Shown here in pieces: positions 8,395 to 17,657 of a stretch of DNA of 49,666 nucleotides. The DNA is from Candidatus Poribacteria bacterium (lineage in GTDB: Bacteria > Poribacteria > WGA-4E > WGA-3G). The position numbers and the translations under genes were made by a program. The stretch's first letter is position 1; each line of letters starts with the position of its first letter. Location: the NCBI GenBank assembly GCA_022822275.1, contig JAJEBZ010000157.1, positions 1 to 49,666 of the forward strand, read 5' to 3'. Under the pieces are notes generated by a model. That model was not told the origin of the DNA. It did no database searches and saw only the letters and a list, made by a program, of their open reading frames with translations.

Positions 8395-10668
8395 TTATTT
8401 CTTCTTCAATTCACCCCATAGGATAGTCGCCTTGTCCTTAGCTTGGACACTCAAACTACCTGGAAATGGAGCAGTGCTTTTAGATACAATGAAATTATCC
8501 ATTACAAAATGTGCAATCGGGACCTCAGATGTATAAGCTATAAGACCGAGACAATCAATCGTAGGGAGTTTAGGTTCCTTAAATTCAAGGATATGTTTTC
8601 CTTCAGACAACAATTCAAAATGTCCATTCTTAAAGACAATTTCTATATCATTTAGATTTTCATATTTTACATCTGGTGCCTCCCTGAATTCTATTGCAGG
8701 CCAACTTGATTTGTGTAGGAATTTATAGGTGCGACGTGCTGTTCCTATACCGTTCTCGTCATATTGGCCGATGAGAATTCCAACATTTGCGTTATGTGCT
8801 TCAAGGACATCAACCTTAACGCGCAACTCTTTTTCGTTAATTGGAAAATCGGTAAATTCCAACTGATATGTTTGTATAAATGCATGTGACGGAATTGGTT
8901 GAATCCACACATCCAGCAGTCCATTTTTCGGTTGCCAAGTGGCTCTCTTATCTTCCGCTTCGTGTTTTGGTTGTGTCCATGAATCAAGTCTGTCATTACT
9001 AAAACGTTCAACCCAAACCCCATCAATTGTCCTTGGTTTATCAACACTTATGTCTTCCGGTACCTCTTTTGGTATTCTAACAGTGGAAACAGAGGGACCG
9101 GAAATTTCAAAATCGTCCAGGGTTACGGAAGCGTTGTTTCCACAACTTTTTGGAAAAACAACAATCCCAACATAATCTATAGTTCGGAGGCTGGAACGGA
9201 AGTCAGTGATATATTCCCCTTCTGAATAGAGATGGAACTGTCCACGGTCAAAAACGACATCAATTTCTGACAGGTTATAGCCAATCGTCGGTTCCCCATA
9301 ATCTCCACTATTATTTGGTCCTCCGATAGTATGGTTGGAGAATAGATATGCGTGTTGCATCACATGATGATATAAACTGTCAGGTTTCTTGCCTATAAAA
9401 AGTCCGGCATTTGCATTTTCGGTTTCAAGGATTTTCAGTTTCACCCGTAATTGTTGAGCATCTATTGGAAAGGCAGTAAATTCAAAACTGTATTTGGTAT
9501 TATATGCCAATCTATCATTAATATTCAATCTGCCGTTGCAGAAAGGTTGTGTCTGTACGTCCAATTGTCCGTGCTTTCCTTGCCATTTGACTCTTTCACG
9601 TTGATGTTCGCGCCTTGTCCACGAATCCAGGTTTCCGTTGTTGAAATCTTCTGTCCATATTTTTATATTTGGACCAGTTAGACCTTCAGGAAATTTTGGT
9701 GGTACATTTTCTTGTAAGGGTGTAATTTCCCAGAGTCTAACCTTGTTATCACTACCCACACTTGCGAGGAGTCGTCCATCTGGACTAAAAGCGACATCAT
9801 AGACTGTCTGTCCATCTCCAGCAAGGTTTCCTATTAGAGTTCCGGTGTTTGTGTTCCACATGTCGATCCCGCCGCTATCCTTTCCGCATGCAAGTATATT
9901 CCCATCAGGACTAAAGGCAACGCACAACATAATTCTTCCGATTTCTCTCGGGAAACTTCGTACTAATTCTCCAGTGTGACCATCCCATAAATCTATTCCG
10001 TGCCAACCGGCACTTGCTAAAAAGTGTTCTTTAGAACTGAATGCGATATCATAGACATCATGAATGTCAGGTTTTAGCGTGTGTATAAGTGCTCCCGTTT
10101 CGGTATTCCATAGTTTTATGTTTGAATCTTCCCTTCCCCCATTTGCGAGTATTCTGCTATCATGACTGAAAGCGATCCCGTCGATTTTCTTCGGATGTAG
10201 GATTCTTAGAAGATGATCTGTATTGGGTTTCCAGAGTCGAATCGTCCCGTCCGTGCTTGCACTTGCAAGAAAATTTCCATTTGGACTAAACGCAACGTTG
10301 CTGACATTGTTGTGATGTGCTTTGAAACTTCTCAAGAGTTTTCCGGTATTTGGATTCCAAAGATTTACAACCTTTTCTGCTCCCCCGCCACTTGCGAGTA
10401 CCTTTCCATCAGGACTAAATGCAATACCTCCCTCTGAATTTGTATGTATGGTTCTCAAGAATTGTCCAGTATGAGGATCCCATAGGCGTATTGTTGAGTC
10501 ACCACTCTTAGTCGCCAGCATATCACCATTGGGACTGAACTCCACAGATTTTACATAATCTGTATGTCCTGTAAGTATCCTATCAGGGGCATCTGCTGCC
10601 ATAGTTACCGATAGAACGGAAAAATTAACCAGAAAGATTGTGGCAATAAAAAACGGATTGATTTTCAT
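8395..10668 (-). CDS. Exported seven-repeat WD40 protein with two C-terminal LamG-like domains
   Basis: A 757-residue secreted protein. A signal peptide covers about residues 1-25 (MKINPFFIATIFLVNFSVLSV..MAA). Seven WD40 repeats follow to about residue 320 (repeats of AFSPDG..LAS....IRLW), enough for one closed beta-propeller. Two related beta-sandwich-like domains come next, each starting F-N/S-x-x-x-LDSW and continuing with W-x-x-K-x-G-x-LDV. They resemble concanavalin or keto-disaccharide-hydrolase-like domains and look like an internal duplication. The role is probably scaffolding or carbohydrate/surface binding; no catalytic site is evident. I prefer the ATG at 10668 (GGAGA upstream, signal peptide directly) to the ATG five codons earlier. 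The tRNA-Val gene ends 71 bp upstream on the same strand, so read-through transcription is possible. Confidence 0.82.
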   Translation of the reverse strand: MKINPFFIATIFLVNFSVLSVTMAADAPDRILTGHTDYVKSVEFSPNGDMLATKSGDSTIRLWDPHTGQFLRTIHTNSEGGIAFSPDGKVLASGGGAEKVVNLWNPNTGKLLRSFKAHHNNVSNVAFSPNGNFLASASTDGTIRLWKPNTDHLLRILHPKKIDGIAFSHDSRILANGGREDSNIKLWNTETGALIHTLKPDIHDVYDIAFSSKEHFLASAGWHGIDLWDGHTGELVRSFPREIGRIMLCVAFSPDGNILACGKDSGGIDMWNTNTGTLIGNLAGDGQTVYDVAFSPDGRLLASVGSDNKVRLWEITPLQENVPPKFPEGLTGPNIKIWTEDFNNGNLDSWTRREHQRERVKWQGKHGQLDVQTQPFCNGRLNINDRLAYNTKYSFEFTAFPIDAQQLRVKLKILETENANAGLFIGKKPDSLYHHVMQHAYLFSNHTIGGPNNSGDYGEPTIGYNLSEIDVVFDRGQFHLYSEGEYITDFRSSLRTIDYVGIVVFPKSCGNNASVTLDDFEISGPSVSTVRIPKEVPEDISVDKPRTIDGVWVERFSNDRLDSWTQPKHEAEDKRATWQPKNGLLDVWIQPIPSHAFIQTYQLEFTDFPINEKELRVKVDVLEAHNANVGILIGQYDENGIGTARRTYKFLHKSSWPAIEFREAPDVKYENLNDIEIVFKNGHFELLSEGKHILEFKEPKLPTIDCLGLIAYTSEVPIAHFVMDNFIVSKSTAPFPGSLSVQAKDKATILWGELKKK

Positions 10669-10738
10669 AAACAGTGTCTCCATGAGTTGATAGTTAACAA
10701 ATGTAGAATACCACTATTCAATTCAAAAAAAGGAGGGA

Positions 10739-10812
<74 letters not shown>

Positions 10813-10825
10813 GGTTTGATGAATT

Positions 10826-10900
10826 TGGAGGTGGCGGTCGGAATCGAACCGACGAATAGGAGTTTTGCAGACTCCGGCCTTACCACTTGGCTACGCCACC
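10826..10900 (-). tRNA. tRNA-Cys (GCA anticodon)
   Basis: Cloverleaf on the minus strand: acceptor GGTGGCG/CGCCACC, anticodon stem GGAGT/ACTCC with loop CTGCAAA (anticodon GCA), T stem GTCGG/CCGAC. Unlike its two neighbours the 3' CCA is encoded (10826-10828). Middle gene of the tRNA cluster. Confidence 0.95.
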
Positions 10901-10907
10901 GAAAGAA

Positions 10908-10979
10908 AGCGGGAGACGAGATTTGAACTCGCGACTTCCACCTTGGCAAGGTGGAGCTCTACCACTGAGCTACTCCCGC
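10908..10979 (-). tRNA. tRNA-Gly (GCC anticodon)
   Basis: Cloverleaf on the minus strand: acceptor GCGGGAG/CTCCCGC, D stem GCTC/GAGC, anticodon stem CCACC/GGTGG with loop TTGCCAA (anticodon GCC), T stem GCGAG/CTCGT with loop TTCAAAT. CCA not encoded. First tRNA of the cluster, about 36 nt from the predicted transcription start. Confidence 0.95.
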
Positions 10980-11021
10980 AGAAACACGCGATAAGGACAA
11001 AAGTTCCATTAATGCGTATGT

Positions 11022-11088
11022 ATTTTAACATATTATTACATGAATGTCAAATTAATTCCAGGGTTAGGGTGTGTAAAATTTATTTGCA
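11022..11088 (-). promoter_or_regulatory. Promoter of the tRNA-Gly-Cys-Val operon with upstream conserved box
   Basis: On the minus strand: box ATTTTACACACCC ending at 11067, 16 bp, TTGACA (11050-11045), 17 bp (ending ATGT) and TAAAAT (11027-11022). The -35 is consensus and the box-to-minus-10 gap is 39 bp. The dipeptidase promoter at 39539-39605 shares the same ATGT-TAAAAT -10 region. Confidence 0.65.
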
Positions 11089-11110
11089 TGGTTTACCAAT
11101 TTTGTGATAG

Positions 11111-11116
11111 TATAAT
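11111..11116 (+). promoter_or_regulatory. Candidate -10 box for the FnIII lipoprotein gene
   Basis: TATAAT about 75 bp before the ATG at 11191. The best -35-like hexamer (TTGCAT, 11084-11089) is 21 bp away, too far for a normal sigma70 site, so only the -10 is offered. Confidence 0.35.
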
Positions 11117-11190
11117 AAGCGTGTCAACAAGGATTATATGATTTGCGTTATACATGGATATTGACAATAATATCCTACAGGAGAAATATA

Positions 11191-12036
11191 ATGTTAAAAA
11201 AAATAGTTGAACTTATTGTACCATTTTTATGCGTAATCTTTGTTGTAACGCAAATTGGTTGTTATATAGACGCGAACGATGATAGGGAACTTGTAGATGA
11301 TAGGGAACTTGTAGATGTTGATGATGATCCTCCTGCTATCCCACGAGGTGTCAGAACGATAACCGGGGATGAGTACGTAATAATTGAGTGGTACCCAAAT
11401 GGAGAAAATGATTTAGAAGGTTATAGAGTATGGCGGGGTGAAGATGATATTAACTTTGACCTAATCGCGGAAATCCTTGCCGACGGGTCAGAGGACATAG
11501 ACCGTGAAAAGTACGAGGATGCAGATGTGCGAAATGGCAGTACCTATTTCTATGCAGTTACTGCTTTTGACATAAACGGTAATGAAAGCGAATTGAGTCC
11601 GGAGGAAGCGTGGGATACACCTCGACCTGAGGGGAGAAACATTACATTGGACGATTATCAACTTGCACCCGAACGGAGCGGCTTTGATTTTTCAAACGCC
11701 TTTAGAGGTGCGATTTCATGGAATGATAGAGAAACGGATATATATTTTGGATTAGAGGTCGCAACAAATATCACCTATCTCTATTCTGACAATGATACTG
11801 GGATACAAGATTTGGGGTATCACGAATACTTTGATGACGTTGATGTTGCCCCGGAACGTGGTTATGTCAGATCGTTTGTAGAACTCGTTGAAGGACATAT
11901 TTACGCCTTCTATACTCCTGAAGGGAATTTTGCAAAAATACATGTACGTCTTTTAACAGATGATAATGTTGAATTTGATTGGGCATACCAAACCGAAGCT
12001 GAGAATATACAATTAGCACCAGCACAACCTAAGTAA
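11191..12036 (+). CDS. Fibronectin type III-containing lipoprotein
   Basis: A 281-residue predicted lipoprotein. The signal peptide ends in a lipobox (TQIGC, Cys24), pointing to membrane anchoring. An acidic stalk follows, containing a direct duplication of DDRELV (an 18-bp DNA duplication near 11278-11313). One FnIII domain lies at about 45-140 (PPAIPRGVRTITGDEYVIIEWYPN...GYRVWRG...TYFYAVTAFDINGNES). The last 130 residues form an unassigned beta-rich domain with several Tyr- and Asp-rich strands. The start is the ATG at 11191 with a CAGGAGAAA site; an in-frame ATG at 11143 would put 16 residues ahead of the signal peptide. Probably surface binding or structural; no catalytic motif seen. Confidence 0.75.
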   Translation: MLKKIVELIVPFLCVIFVVTQIGCYIDANDDRELVDDRELVDVDDDPPAIPRGVRTITGDEYVIIEWYPNGENDLEGYRVWRGEDDINFDLIAEILADGSEDIDREKYEDADVRNGSTYFYAVTAFDINGNESELSPEEAWDTPRPEGRNITLDDYQLAPERSGFDFSNAFRGAISWNDRETDIYFGLEVATNITYLYSDNDTGIQDLGYHEYFDDVDVAPERGYVRSFVELVEGHIYAFYTPEGNFAKIHVRLLTDDNVEFDWAYQTEAENIQLAPAQPK

Positions 12037-12059
12037 CGTGAGTTCGGTATAAGCGATTT

Positions 12060-12122
12060 TTTGTAGCACACACTGTTAGTTTGTGTTCTATGGAGGCACA
12101 AACTAACAGTGTGTGCTACAAA
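12060..12122. repeat. Perfect 26-bp inverted repeat (TTTGTAGCAC family)
   Basis: Arms 12060-12085 and 12097-12122 are exact reverse complements with an 11-nt loop. Each arm also folds on itself (CACACACT-GTT-AGTTTGTG, one mismatch). It lies between two same-strand genes 143 bp apart and may end the lipoprotein transcript, although no T-tract follows. A diverged relative is at 19686-19747. Confidence 0.85.
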
Positions 12123-12178
12123 GTGTGGTTACATAAACAGATTTTTGAGAAATACTTTTCAAACTTATAGGAGAGACT

Positions 12179-12793
12179 GTGTACAAGTACAAATACATAC
12201 TACTTTTGTTAATCGCGTATTTGTTTCTAATAGCCAGTCCGATGGATATATATTCAGAAGCAGAGGAATCCTCAGACAAAAAGTTGATTTCAAGACAGCA
12301 GGTATCAAGTACAAAACCAGATGCATTATCAGAACCGTTGTATCCTCTATATCGCGAACATTCGTTGCAATACTATCCCACTCGTAGTACCCGTAAAGCT
12401 ACATTACTATCAGCAACAATGCCCGGATTAGGGCAAGCTTATGCGGATAACTATATTAAAGCTACGTTTTTTCTTGCCTCCGAGATAACTATATTTTCTT
12501 ATGCGGGTTATCACTTTGCACGGGCATTGCATTATAGGAAGCATAGCACTTTCGGAACGGGGTTCTATGATGAGAGGACCGGAAATTTCTTAACTCATGA
12601 TCAGGTCAGTTCACGAAGTGCAGATCACAACATACGCGGGACACTTTTTCTCATTGCTGGCATAGGAATTCATGTCTGGAATATCCTTGATGCCTCAAAA
12701 TCAGTGGATGCCTATAATAATCGAAGAAATTTCGTGCAAATGCAACATAATAAGTATGGAAGGCATACACTCATTTTTACACATCGTTTTTAA
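12179..12793 (+). CDS. Predicted membrane protein, DUF5683-like
   Basis: A 204-residue protein starting at GTG (12179) after a TAGGAGAG ribosome site. It opens with a hydrophobic signal or anchor (ILLLLIAYLFLIASP), followed by a polar stretch. ATLLSATMPGLGQAYADNYIKATFFLASEITIFSYAGYHFARAL matches the pattern of DUF5683-type proteins (small-residue PGxGQ-x-Y turn, then a membrane segment). A second membrane segment lies near residue 160 (GTLFLIAGIGIHVWNILD). The function of the family is unknown. It is one of three consecutive exported or membrane-protein genes. Confidence 0.7.
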   Translation: MYKYKYILLLLIAYLFLIASPMDIYSEAEESSDKKLISRQQVSSTKPDALSEPLYPLYREHSLQYYPTRSTRKATLLSATMPGLGQAYADNYIKATFFLASEITIFSYAGYHFARALHYRKHSTFGTGFYDERTGNFLTHDQVSSRSADHNIRGTLFLIAGIGIHVWNILDASKSVDAYNNRRNFVQMQHNKYGRHTLIFTHRF

Positions 12794-12830
12794 CGTTATT
12801 GCCTTTTATACTGAAACCTAAAATATATGC

Positions 12831-12919
12831 ACACTCACGGTAGATGTGGTTTCCTAACCGCATCTATAAGACTGAATAAACATCGGTTCGGTTGGGAAAC
12901 CGAACCTACCGTAGTGTGT
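12831..12919. repeat. Small element with terminal inverted repeats and two internal hairpins
   Basis: Ends ACACTCACGGTAG and CTACCGTAGTGTGT are near inverted repeats. Inside are two hairpins: GATGTGGTT-TCCT-AACCGCATC (a G-T pair) and GGTTCGGTT-GGGA-AACCGAACC (perfect 9-bp stem). The 89-bp unit fills the gap between the DUF5683-like and DUF3108-like genes and looks like a non-coding mobile or structural repeat. Confidence 0.65.
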
Positions 12920-12974
12920 CTATAATTATGGTTTTTACTATAATGTATAGTGTTTATTGATGGGTCTAAAAATA

Positions 12975-13042
12975 GTCGGGAATCGGAGTTCCCTCGGACA
13001 ACACACAAGATTTCTGTAGGAGCGATCTCCGAATAGCGACCT
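12975..13042. repeat. GTAGGAG repeat family, permuted copy
   Basis: Contains GTCGGGAATCGGAGTTCC (starting 12975) and TGTAGGAGCGATCTCCGAATAGCGACC-type sequence (13016-13042). The same two modules occur in the opposite strand and the opposite order at 26041-26099, and a diverged complete unit is at 19864-19925. The order here is circularly permuted, as expected at a junction of two tandem units. Confidence 0.7.
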
Positions 13043-13087
13043 ATATTGATAGTAATCCGAAAGGCGTTTATTATCTGGAGTGGTAAA

Positions 13088-13936
13088 GTGAATTATCTAA
13101 AGTCCTTATTGTTCGTAGTCTTATTTATAGGAATTAGTTTACCACTCTCTGAGATTGTGTCTGAGGAAGTTCAACCTAAAAGCAGTTCTTCACAAAAACG
13201 CACAAATAATGAGATAGCACTTGTTGATGTAGAAAATGTATCAAAACAACCGCTACGTGTTGGAGAGAGGTTGACCTACAACATTAAAGTTTCTTGGGTC
13301 CCTGTTTCGGCAGGAAAACGCGTTGACATGGTAGAAAAGATTTTGCCACTTGAGAGGAACAACGTTTACCATATTACTTCAGAGGCGAAAACAGGTAGAG
13401 TTGCATCCAGAATACACCGTTTTCAGAACCGGCAATCAACTTTTTTGAATACCAAAAGCCTTGTTCCTATGAGTTTCAGGAACCAACTTCAGGACAAGAA
13501 ATATAGAGCGCGTGTTGAAATTAAGATCAAAGATGATAAGGCAGAATATGAAAAGATTTCACAAAACAAACCGAATGAGCCAGAGAAACGTGATAAAAAG
13601 GTAATAGAAATTCCTTATGGGACGCAAGATGAGTTGTCAATGGTTTACTTCTTACGGTCAAAAAAATTGGAAATTGGAAAAACCTATTTCTTCCCTCTTA
13701 TTGTCAAAGCAAAAGTAATAAAAGTTACTATTAGCGTGCATCGTGGTGATGTATTAAAAGTAAAAGGATTAGGCAGGGTGAAAACCATTGTGGTGCAGAC
13801 CTCCCACGGTTATAGGCTTTGGTTGACCGATGATCCGCGCCACATCCCTGTTAGAATTGAGGCGGAAGCAAAAATTGGTAAGATGAAAGCCAACCTTGAA
13901 AAAATAGAATATGTTGGACAGGTCGCGCGTCAATAG
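13088..13936 (+). CDS. DUF3108-like exported protein
   Basis: A 282-residue protein with an N-terminal hydrophobic export signal (NYLKSLLFVVLFIGISLPLSEI). The body opens with LRVGERLTYNIKVSWVPVSAGKRVDMVEK, a hallmark of DUF3108 proteins, and continues as beta-rich sequence (TSEAKTGRVASRIHRFQNRQSTFLNTKSLVPMSF). The family is thought to be periplasmic; its biochemical role is not established. I choose GTG at 13088 (GGAG 10 nt upstream, signal peptide at once) over TTG at 13046, which lies next to the upstream repeat. It sits 57 bp ahead of mfd, on the same strand and possibly co-transcribed. Confidence 0.78.
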   Translation: MNYLKSLLFVVLFIGISLPLSEIVSEEVQPKSSSSQKRTNNEIALVDVENVSKQPLRVGERLTYNIKVSWVPVSAGKRVDMVEKILPLERNNVYHITSEAKTGRVASRIHRFQNRQSTFLNTKSLVPMSFRNQLQDKKYRARVEIKIKDDKAEYEKISQNKPNEPEKRDKKVIEIPYGTQDELSMVYFLRSKKLEIGKTYFFPLIVKAKVIKVTISVHRGDVLKVKGLGRVKTIVVQTSHGYRLWLTDDPRHIPVRIEAEAKIGKMKANLEKIEYVGQVARQ

Positions 13937-13993
13937 GTATTTTTGAGGAATGTGTTTATTTCAATCATACTATCGATCGGCAAGGAATAGTTC

Positions 13994-16900
13994 GTGTTAG
14001 AATATTTACGAAAAACAGCAAACTACCAAGATTTTGTTGAATACATTAGGGCAGGAGAACCCACCCCATCAATCCGGGGGTTAAGGAATGCATCTACATC
14101 CTATTTCATCTCGACGCTAATTAAGGATTTTCCAAATAAATCCTTCCTTATCGTTTTTCCTTCACATCGTGAAGCGGAACAAGCCTTAGAAGAGGTGCGC
14201 GCGTTTCATCTATATAATGGCAAACTCAACAGTGATGAGGAAAAAACTACACGAGACAGAATGCATCTCTTTCCAGCATGGCAAAACACCCTTTTTGACG
14301 GAATTTCTCCAACGACACATATCTCAGTCGGTCGCATGCACACTCTAAACAGTCTAATATCAAGCAACGGGCGACACACCTGTTTAGATTCTTCAGTGCC
14401 TTCACCGCAAGATGTGGTTTTTACGACTATTCGTGCTTTATCCTTTAAAATCACTCCGTTCAAAATTCTCTCTTCAGCATGTCGCACTTACAAGGTTGGT
14501 GATGAAGTAAAGTGCGATGACTTTATAGATTTTCTGTTGCGTAGTGGTTATAGAGAGGTTGAATTGGTTGAAGTAAAGGGAGAATTCGCTCATAGAGGGG
14601 ACATAATTGATATTTATCCACTTACTGCAGATGCACCTGTCAGGCTTGACTTTTTTGGAGATGAGCTGGATGAAATCCGTGTTTTCGATCCGACATCGCA
14701 AGTATCAATATTGAAGACAAACTCTGTAGACATTACACCGATGTCAGAGATTTGTCTTGCAGACATATCGTTATCCCATTGGAAATCACAAATCGAACGT
14801 CTGATGAAAAAACCTGGAAATTCCGCAGATATTATTAATTCTGTTAGAGAAATAACAGTACATTTAGAGAATTCGCTTGCAGAAACACAGTCCGACAGTC
14901 TGTTTACAAATGATGATGTGCCGGATGAAATTGATGGAATTGAGTTGTTCCTGCCAATGCTATATCCACATCCTGAAATGCTAACGGATTATTTACCAGA
15001 TGGAACGGTTGTCATCAATGTAGAACCCCGTTGGCAAAAACGGGAGGCAGAACAGATGCGTGAACAACTACGAGATATATTTGATCAGAAATTCACTGAT
15101 GGGAAGTTGGTGCCAACTTTGGATGACCTATTGGTTTCAGATGAACTGCTACAGTTGAGAATGGATAACTTCATGCAAATCCCAATTTCATTAGGAGCAC
15201 CTGCGATTAAACCAGATAAACCAAAAAACTTGCCAGATAAAACCCATGATACTGATACCTTTGAATGTCATTTTGACATCAAACCACTTGGTCTCGGTAA
15301 AGGGAATTATCAGATGGTTATTGATCATATCAATAGATGGACAATGAAGGAGTACCTCGTAAATGTTTTTTGTGAGACTCCCCAACAAGCAAAACGCGTA
15401 TTAGAAATGTTAATTGAACGTGATCTACCACCTGAATATATTTCGGTTTCTGTTGGTTTTATCTCTGAAGGATTTCTAAGCGAGTCATTAAAACTCGTGA
15501 TTATCTCAGAGAATGAAATATTTGGTAATCGTAAGCGACGCGTAGTGTCTCGCAAACGTTACAATAGTGGCGCACCCATCCTGAGTCTAATTGATATGAA
15601 GGTGGGGGACCACGTTGTGCACGTTTCACATGGTATCGCCATCTATGAAGGCATTCGCCGTATAGATATTGATGGACAGGCACAGGATTTTCTTATTCTC
15701 AAGTATAAGGAAGATGATAGGCTTTATGTTCCAACCTATCAGGTTGATCTTGTGCAAAAGTATGTTGGAAACAAGGATGAATCCTACGAACCGAGGATTG
15801 ACTACCTTGGCGGGAAATCATGGCAAAACAGAAAACGTCGTGCAAAAGCTGCCGTTGAAGAGATGGCTGAGGAACTACTAAAATTATACGCCTCACGTCA
15901 AGCGAACGAAGGTTTTTGTTTTCCAAAAGAGGTCCCATGGGAAAGTGAATTTGAAGCACTCTTTCCATTCACCGAAACGGATGACCAACTGCAAGCGATC
16001 GAAGATGTGAAAGCGGATATGGAAACAGACAGACCGATGGATCGGCTTGTCTGTGGAGATGTCGGTTATGGAAAAACTGAAGTCGCACTACGGGCTGCGT
16101 TCAAAGCGGTCATGACAGAAAAACAGGTCGCACTCCTCGTTCCAACAACTATTCTCGCTTTGCAGCACTATGATACTTTTGAAAAACGGTTCAAGCAGTT
16201 TCCACTTCATGTTGAGATGCTAAACCGCTTCCGTAGTCAAAAAGAGATAAAGTCTGTAAAAGAACGACTTGCGGATGGTACCGTAGATATTGTCATCGGC
16301 ACTCACTCATTGCTTTCAGAGACCGTCTCATTTAACAATCTCGGTTTATTGATTGTAGATGAAGAACACCGTTTTGGTGTAAAACATAAAGAGAAAATTA
16401 AGCAGTTTAAAGAGACAGTTGATGTGTTAACACTAACGGCTACCCCGATTCCACGCACATTACACATGTCACTTGTTGGTATAAGAGATTTTAGCATTAT
16501 CAACACACCACCAGCGAATAGATTGCCGATTCAGACGTATGTTCTGCCCTATAATAGTCAAGTCGTTAAAGAAGCTATCTTGAAGGAGATGTCTCGGGAT
16601 GGTCAAGTTTTCTTCGTTCACAACCGTGTTCAGAATATTGCGATGATAGCAAAATCTATCCAAGAACTTGTTCCACATGCACGCGTTGCCATCGCCCATG
16701 GGCAAATGCGTGAACGAGAATTAGAAAACGTAATGTTAGAGTTTGTCCGTCATAAGCATGACATTCTGGTTTGTACAATGATCATTGAATCGGGATTAGA
16801 CATTCCAAATGTCAATACCATCATGATAAATCGTGCAGATGCCTTCGGTTTAGCACAGTTGTATCAACTTCGGGGACGGGTGGGGCGCGCAGACGAACAG

Positions 16901-17599
16901 GCGTATGGTTACCTCTTTTATCCACAAGACAAACCGATTACTGAACGGGCACAGAAAAGGTTACGCGTTATAGAAGAATTTACTGATCTCGGTTCAGGTT
17001 TCAAAATTGCACTTAGGGATTTGGAAATACGCGGGGCAGGAAATATCCTCGGTGCACAACAACACGGACACATTACAAATGTTGGGTACGAACTTTACTG
17101 CAAATTGCTGGATGAGGCTGTCCGAAAGTTAAAAGGGGAAAAAGTTGAGGAAGAAATTGAAACGAACATCAATCTACCTATTGAAGCGTTTTTGCCTGAC
17201 GATTATATTCCCGAAAGCCGCCAGAAAATATCCATCTATAAGAAAATATCTGCCCTAAGAACCGATGAAGAAAAACAGGAACTGATCAACGAACTAAAAG
17301 ATAGATATGGTGATATACCTGCACCTGTTGAGATGCTGTTGGAAATTGCATCAATTAAACAGTTATGTCATAAACTTGGAATCACTGCTATAGTCGCAGG
17401 AGGTAACCGAATTAAAGTGACATTTGATGAACATAATCCACGCATAGATGTAGCTCAGTTTGTTGAGACAGTTCAAAAGAATCCACAACTTGAATTACGC
17501 CCACCAGCACAACTACTGGTAGGTGTAGAAAACTTAACTGGAAAGAAATTATTAACCGAATTACAACGAATTCTAATGATATTTGTTGTCCCTGAATGA
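13994..17599 (+). CDS. mfd: Transcription-repair coupling factor Mfd
   Basis: A 1201-residue DNA translocase that removes RNA polymerase stalled at lesions and recruits UvrA; the length is normal (the E. coli protein is 1148). The N-terminal third is UvrB-like. The RNA-polymerase interaction (CarD-like) domain begins near residue 537 ([19 protein letters not shown]). The RecG-like helicase has Walker A GDVGYGKT (688-695), DEEH (789-792) and [10 protein letters not shown]. The translocation module contains [17 protein letters not shown] and the C-terminal D7 domain ends the protein. It starts at GTG (13994) after AAGGA. The three downstream folding-factor genes run in the same direction. Confidence 0.97.
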   Translation: MLEYLRKTANYQDFVEYIRAGEPTPSIRGLRNASTSYFISTLIKDFPNKSFLIVFPSHREAEQALEEVRAFHLYNGKLNSDEEKTTRDRMHLFPAWQNTLFDGISPTTHISVGRMHTLNSLISSNGRHTCLDSSVPSPQDVVFTTIRALSFKITPFKILSSACRTYKVGDEVKCDDFIDFLLRSGYREVELVEVKGEFAHRGDIIDIYPLTADAPVRLDFFGDELDEIRVFDPTSQVSILKTNSVDITPMSEICLADISLSHWKSQIERLMKKPGNSADIINSVREITVHLENSLAETQSDSLFTNDDVPDEIDGIELFLPMLYPHPEMLTDYLPDGTVVINVEPRWQKREAEQMREQLRDIFDQKFTDGKLVPTLDDLLVSDELLQLRMDNFMQIPISLGAPAIKPDKPKNLPDKTHDTDTFECHFDIKPLGLGKGNYQMVIDHINRWTMKEYLVNVFCETPQQAKRVLEMLIERDLPPEYISVSVGFISEGFLSESLKLVIISENEIFGNRKRRVVSRKRYNSGAPILSLIDMKVGDHVVHVSHGIAIYEGIRRIDIDGQAQDFLILKYKEDDRLYVPTYQVDLVQKYVGNKDESYEPRIDYLGGKSWQNRKRRAKAAVEEMAEELLKLYASRQANEGFCFPKEVPWESEFEALFPFTETDDQLQAIEDVKADMETDRPMDRLVCGDVGYGKTEVALRAAFKAVMTEKQVALLVPTTILALQHYDTFEKRFKQFPLHVEMLNRFRSQKEIKSVKERLADGTVDIVIGTHSLLSETVSFNNLGLLIVDEEHRFGVKHKEKIKQFKETVDVLTLTATPIPRTLHMSLVGIRDFSIINTPPANRLPIQTYVLPYNSQVVKEAILKEMSRDGQVFFVHNRVQNIAMIAKSIQELVPHARVAIAHGQMRERELENVMLEFVRHKHDILVCTMIIESGLDIPNVNTIMINRADAFGLAQLYQLRGRVGRADEQAYGYLFYPQDKPITERAQKRLRVIEEFTDLGSGFKIALRDLEIRGAGNILGAQQHGHITNVGYELYCKLLDEAVRKLKGEKVEEEIETNINLPIEAFLPDDYIPESRQKISIYKKISALRTDEEKQELINELKDRYGDIPAPVEMLLEIASIKQLCHKLGITAIVAGGNRIKVTFDEHNPRIDVAQFVETVQKNPQLELRPPAQLLVGVENLTGKKLLTELQRILMIFVVPE

Positions 17600-17610
17600 A
17601 CTTGATAACG

Positions 17611-17631
17611 GGTTAGGTGTAACACCTAACC
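17611..17631. repeat. Short near-perfect palindrome downstream of mfd
   Basis: Arms GGTTAGGTGT and ACACCTAACC around a single central A, between the mfd stop and the GTG of the next gene. It could form a 9-bp hairpin 27 nt before that start, so it could attenuate or pause transcription into the folding-factor genes. Confidence 0.5.
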
Positions 17632-17657
17632 GCCATAAAAATAAGGAGAATTCCAAA

